NCBI RefSeq assembly: GCF_001905125.1
Contig: NZ_LWLE01000036.1
Coordinates: 416,809 to 480,808, forward strand
From: Streptomyces sp. TSRI0281
GTDB taxonomy: Bacteria > Actinomycetota > Actinomycetes > Streptomycetales > Streptomycetaceae
DNA: 64,000 nucleotides
Direction of reading: 5' to 3'
The position numbers and the translations under genes were made by a program. The notes beneath the pieces are model-generated. The model ran no database searches, had not been told where the DNA came from, and saw only the letters and a program-made list of their open reading frames with translations. Shown here piece by piece: positions 62,698 to 64,000 of this stretch (position 1 is the first letter of the stretch; the number at the start of each line of letters is the position of its first letter).

Positions 62698-63021
62698 TCA
62701 GGCCCAGAAGGCATCGGTGACGACGATCTGTGGGTCGGCGTGGCGGCGCATGAAGGTGTAGATGAGCCAGCCGCGTCCGCCGGCCAGGTCCACGATGTGG
62801 GGGCCGCCGGGGTTCGTGGAAGCCAGTGGCCGGACGGTCATCCAGTGCGGGAGCGAGACATCGGCGTCGATTCCCCGGAAGTACGGGTCTTCGGCGGTGA
62901 TCAGTTCCGCACGAGCACTCATGACCAGGTCACTGCCTTCGGCAGGCATGTTCTGGAAGTCGTGCTGTGCCTGCTTCGTCCAGTCCATCTGCCAAGGCGG
63001 CCGGAGTGGTTCGTCGATCAC
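62698..63021 (-). CDS. Putative toxin-like protein of a three-gene TA-type operon
   Basis: 107 residues. It starts MIDEPLRPPWQMDWTKQAQH and ends DLAGGRGWLIYTFMRRHADP-QIVVTDAFWA. The length, position and strand pattern suggest a RelE-like small toxin, but no catalytic signature is certain. It overlaps the preceding gene by 4 bp (ATGA). Confidence 0.6.
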   Translation of the reverse strand: MIDEPLRPPWQMDWTKQAQHDFQNMPAEGSDLVMSARAELITAEDPYFRGIDADVSLPHWMTVRPLASTNPGGPHIVDLAGGRGWLIYTFMRRHADPQIVVTDAFWA

Positions 63022-63383
63022 TCTCCGGGCTTCCTCTCGGCGGCTTCGTGCCGGAGGCGGCTGTACTCCTCCAGGAGCCGGATGGATTCCTCGGGGTCAT
63101 CGGACTCGGCTGCGCGGGCTTCGAGATCGCGAAGGTGCGAGTCGAGAACGGGATTTCGCGCGATGGCGTACTGCGTCCACCACAGGCGCATGAAGGCTGG
63201 CACGGGGGTGATGCTGAAGGCGTCGCCAATGACGCGCTTCCAGTGGGCCTCGAAGTCCGGGAGGAGGTGTGGGGTGTGTTCCTGAATGGCCAACCGGAGT
63301 GCTTGAGGCGTGCGTTCGGGCATGGGTGGCAACCGCAGGGGTTCCCCCCCGTACCCATCGAAGTGGAGTGCGTGGGCGGGCAT
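63018..63383 (-). CDS. DUF6247-like helical protein of the TA-type operon
   Basis: 121 residues from the ATG at 63383. It is mostly helical: MPERTPQALRLAIQEHTPHL, LPDFEAHWKRVIGDAFSITP, FMRLWWTQYAIARNP, and a final charged helix DDPEESIRLLEEYSRLRHEA. Proteins of this pattern are often between a Phd/YefM antitoxin and a small toxin gene, as here. The role is unknown; it may be an adaptor or second antitoxin. Confidence 0.65.
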   Translation of the reverse strand: MPAHALHFDGYGGEPLRLPPMPERTPQALRLAIQEHTPHLLPDFEAHWKRVIGDAFSITPVPAFMRLWWTQYAIARNPVLDSHLRDLEARAAESDDPEESIRLLEEYSRLRHEAAERKPGE

Positions 63384-63412
63384 GGTTCGGGCTCCTTGAT
63401 GGGAAGGGTGGG

Positions 63413-63607
63413 TCAGGCCGCCTCGTGCCGGTCCTCGTGCGACTGGTGCCGACGAGCCATCTCCTCGAACCACTCGGCCGGCACCAAGTAGGCGACCGTC
63501 TTCCCCTTGCGGGTGATGGCGGCGGCCTCACCGGCGATCCGGGTCCGGTCCAGGATCTCGCCCATCCCCTTGCGCAGGTCAATGGTTGTGTATGTCTTTG
63601 TCTCCAT
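63413..63607 (-). CDS. Phd/YefM-type antitoxin
   Basis: 64 residues from the ATG at 63607: METKTYTTIDLRKGMGEILD, then RTRIAGEAAAITRKGKTVAY, LVPAEWFEEMARR. This is the compact Phd/YefM fold: N-terminal DNA-binding strand-helix followed by an acidic-basic tail that should contact the toxin. It is first in the operon, with a palindrome over its promoter. Confidence 0.85.
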   Translation of the reverse strand: METKTYTTIDLRKGMGEILDRTRIAGEAAAITRKGKTVAYLVPAEWFEEMARRHQSHEDRHEAA

Positions 63608-63623
63608 GCACTGAAGCATATAA

Positions 63624-63638
63624 CAACTATCATAGTTG
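63624..63638. promoter_or_regulatory. Autoregulatory operator of the TA-type operon
   Basis: CAACTAT-C-ATAGTTG, a perfect 7-bp inverted repeat with a 1-nt centre, 17-31 bp upstream of the antitoxin ATG, in an AT-rich promoter patch (63,617-63,645). Confidence 0.7.
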
Positions 63639-63770
63639 ACATATGTGCTCGCGAGGTGCTGGCGACCTGAAGAAGCCGACGGACGCGTTGGGTGCAGAAC
63701 GGGTACACAGGGCGCTCGATCGGGCTTGAGCAACAACAAAGCCCCCGGCCACTGGCCTGGGGCTTTTTCA

Positions 63771-63817
63771 TGGAGCGGGTGACGAGAATCGAACTCGCGC
63801 TCTGAGCTTGGGAAGCA
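63771..63817 (-). repeat. att copy F: 3' half of tRNA-Gly(CCC)
   Basis: One base different from copy E. Left hairpin AAAGCCCCCGGCC/GGCCTGGGGCTTT at 63738-63766. A related but diverged 40-bp block begins 87 bp to the right (63904). The anticodon stem is still broken (GGTGC against GCTCA), so this is not an intact tRNA. Confidence 0.86.
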
Positions 63818-64000
63818 CCCGGTACTTGCGCATGTGGATGGCACCTGACCTGCGAAACTGACTGCCGTAGAGGGAATACTGGGATCCCATCCGAACCCGT
63901 ATTGACCGCTGTGTACCGCCCCTACTGGGCGGTGCCGGGCACGCTGTCGGCGACGGGTGAATCGTGACCCTCTGACAGCGGATCAAAACTGACCCACCTC

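Noticed and set aside
63771..63830. An intact tRNA-Gly gene at the right-hand att copy
   Set aside because: The 5' half (acceptor, D-arm and matching anticodon stem) is missing; only the 3' half from the anticodon loop on is present at every copy.

Overview
The window is high-GC actinomycete DNA and almost certainly Streptomyces. It has GTG starts with GGAGG-type leaders, a conservon (roadblock/LC7, DUF742 and small GTPase genes with P450s), an Mca-like mycothiol amidase gene, and streptomycete IS elements. It divides into a fairly ordered chromosomal left part (1-37,400) and a right part (37,400 to the end) built of inserted, decayed segments.

Left part. 1-5,500: a VOC protein, a GNAT acetyltransferase, an FAD oxidoreductase with a LacI-like operator, a small CxxC protein, a TerC membrane protein, and a phosphoribosyltransferase/hydrolase fusion. 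5,600-12,200: a minus-strand conservon in the order CvnA kinase-like, CvnB roadblock, CvnC DUF742, CvnD GTPase. It is followed by a P450 lacking the ExxR motif and then a second P450 coupled to an enoyl-CoA hydratase. 12,350-20,320: a probable operon of a YqiJ-like membrane protein, a YqiK-like flotillin and a 1626-residue AAA ATPase. Thirteen 10-bp repeats lie between the last two genes. 20,770-37,330: a membrane-anchored EEP phosphatase, an OmpR/kinase pair with a penicillin-binding-protein-type carboxypeptidase, an odd propeller protein with an HExxH motif, a DCC protein, a VapB antitoxin fused to the tail of a deleted VapC, a polysaccharide deacetylase, an MFS exporter, a DUF2252 protein, a frameshifted beta-lactamase-fold hydrolase and a Ser/Thr kinase.

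Right part. Six direct copies of a 47-bp sequence (38,699; 46,930; 50,472; 56,377; 62,436; 63,771) are the 3' half of a minus-strand tRNA-Gly(CCC), each next to a tRNA-type terminator hairpin. They look like attachment sites left by repeated site-specific integration. Four of them carry the same 40-bp block 86-87 bp beyond the core. The copies delimit five segments: (A-B) IS wreckage, a phage-like DGQHR protein and a broken tyrosine integrase; (B-C) an HTH-SRA-HNH enzyme that is probably a modification-dependent nuclease, plus IS630/IS5 sequences; (C-D) TetR, MFS exporter, SDR, O-methyltransferase and an Mca-like amidase; (D-E) a PBP4-type carboxypeptidase, a membrane protein/kinase/regulator operon and a decayed gene pair; (E-F) a 1.3-kb toxin-antitoxin-like trio. 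No intact integrase remains, so most segments look like immobilised, att-flanked islets. The intact tRNA-Gly is expected to the right of the window.

Everything here was read by eye. Family names rest on recognised motifs, not database searches.
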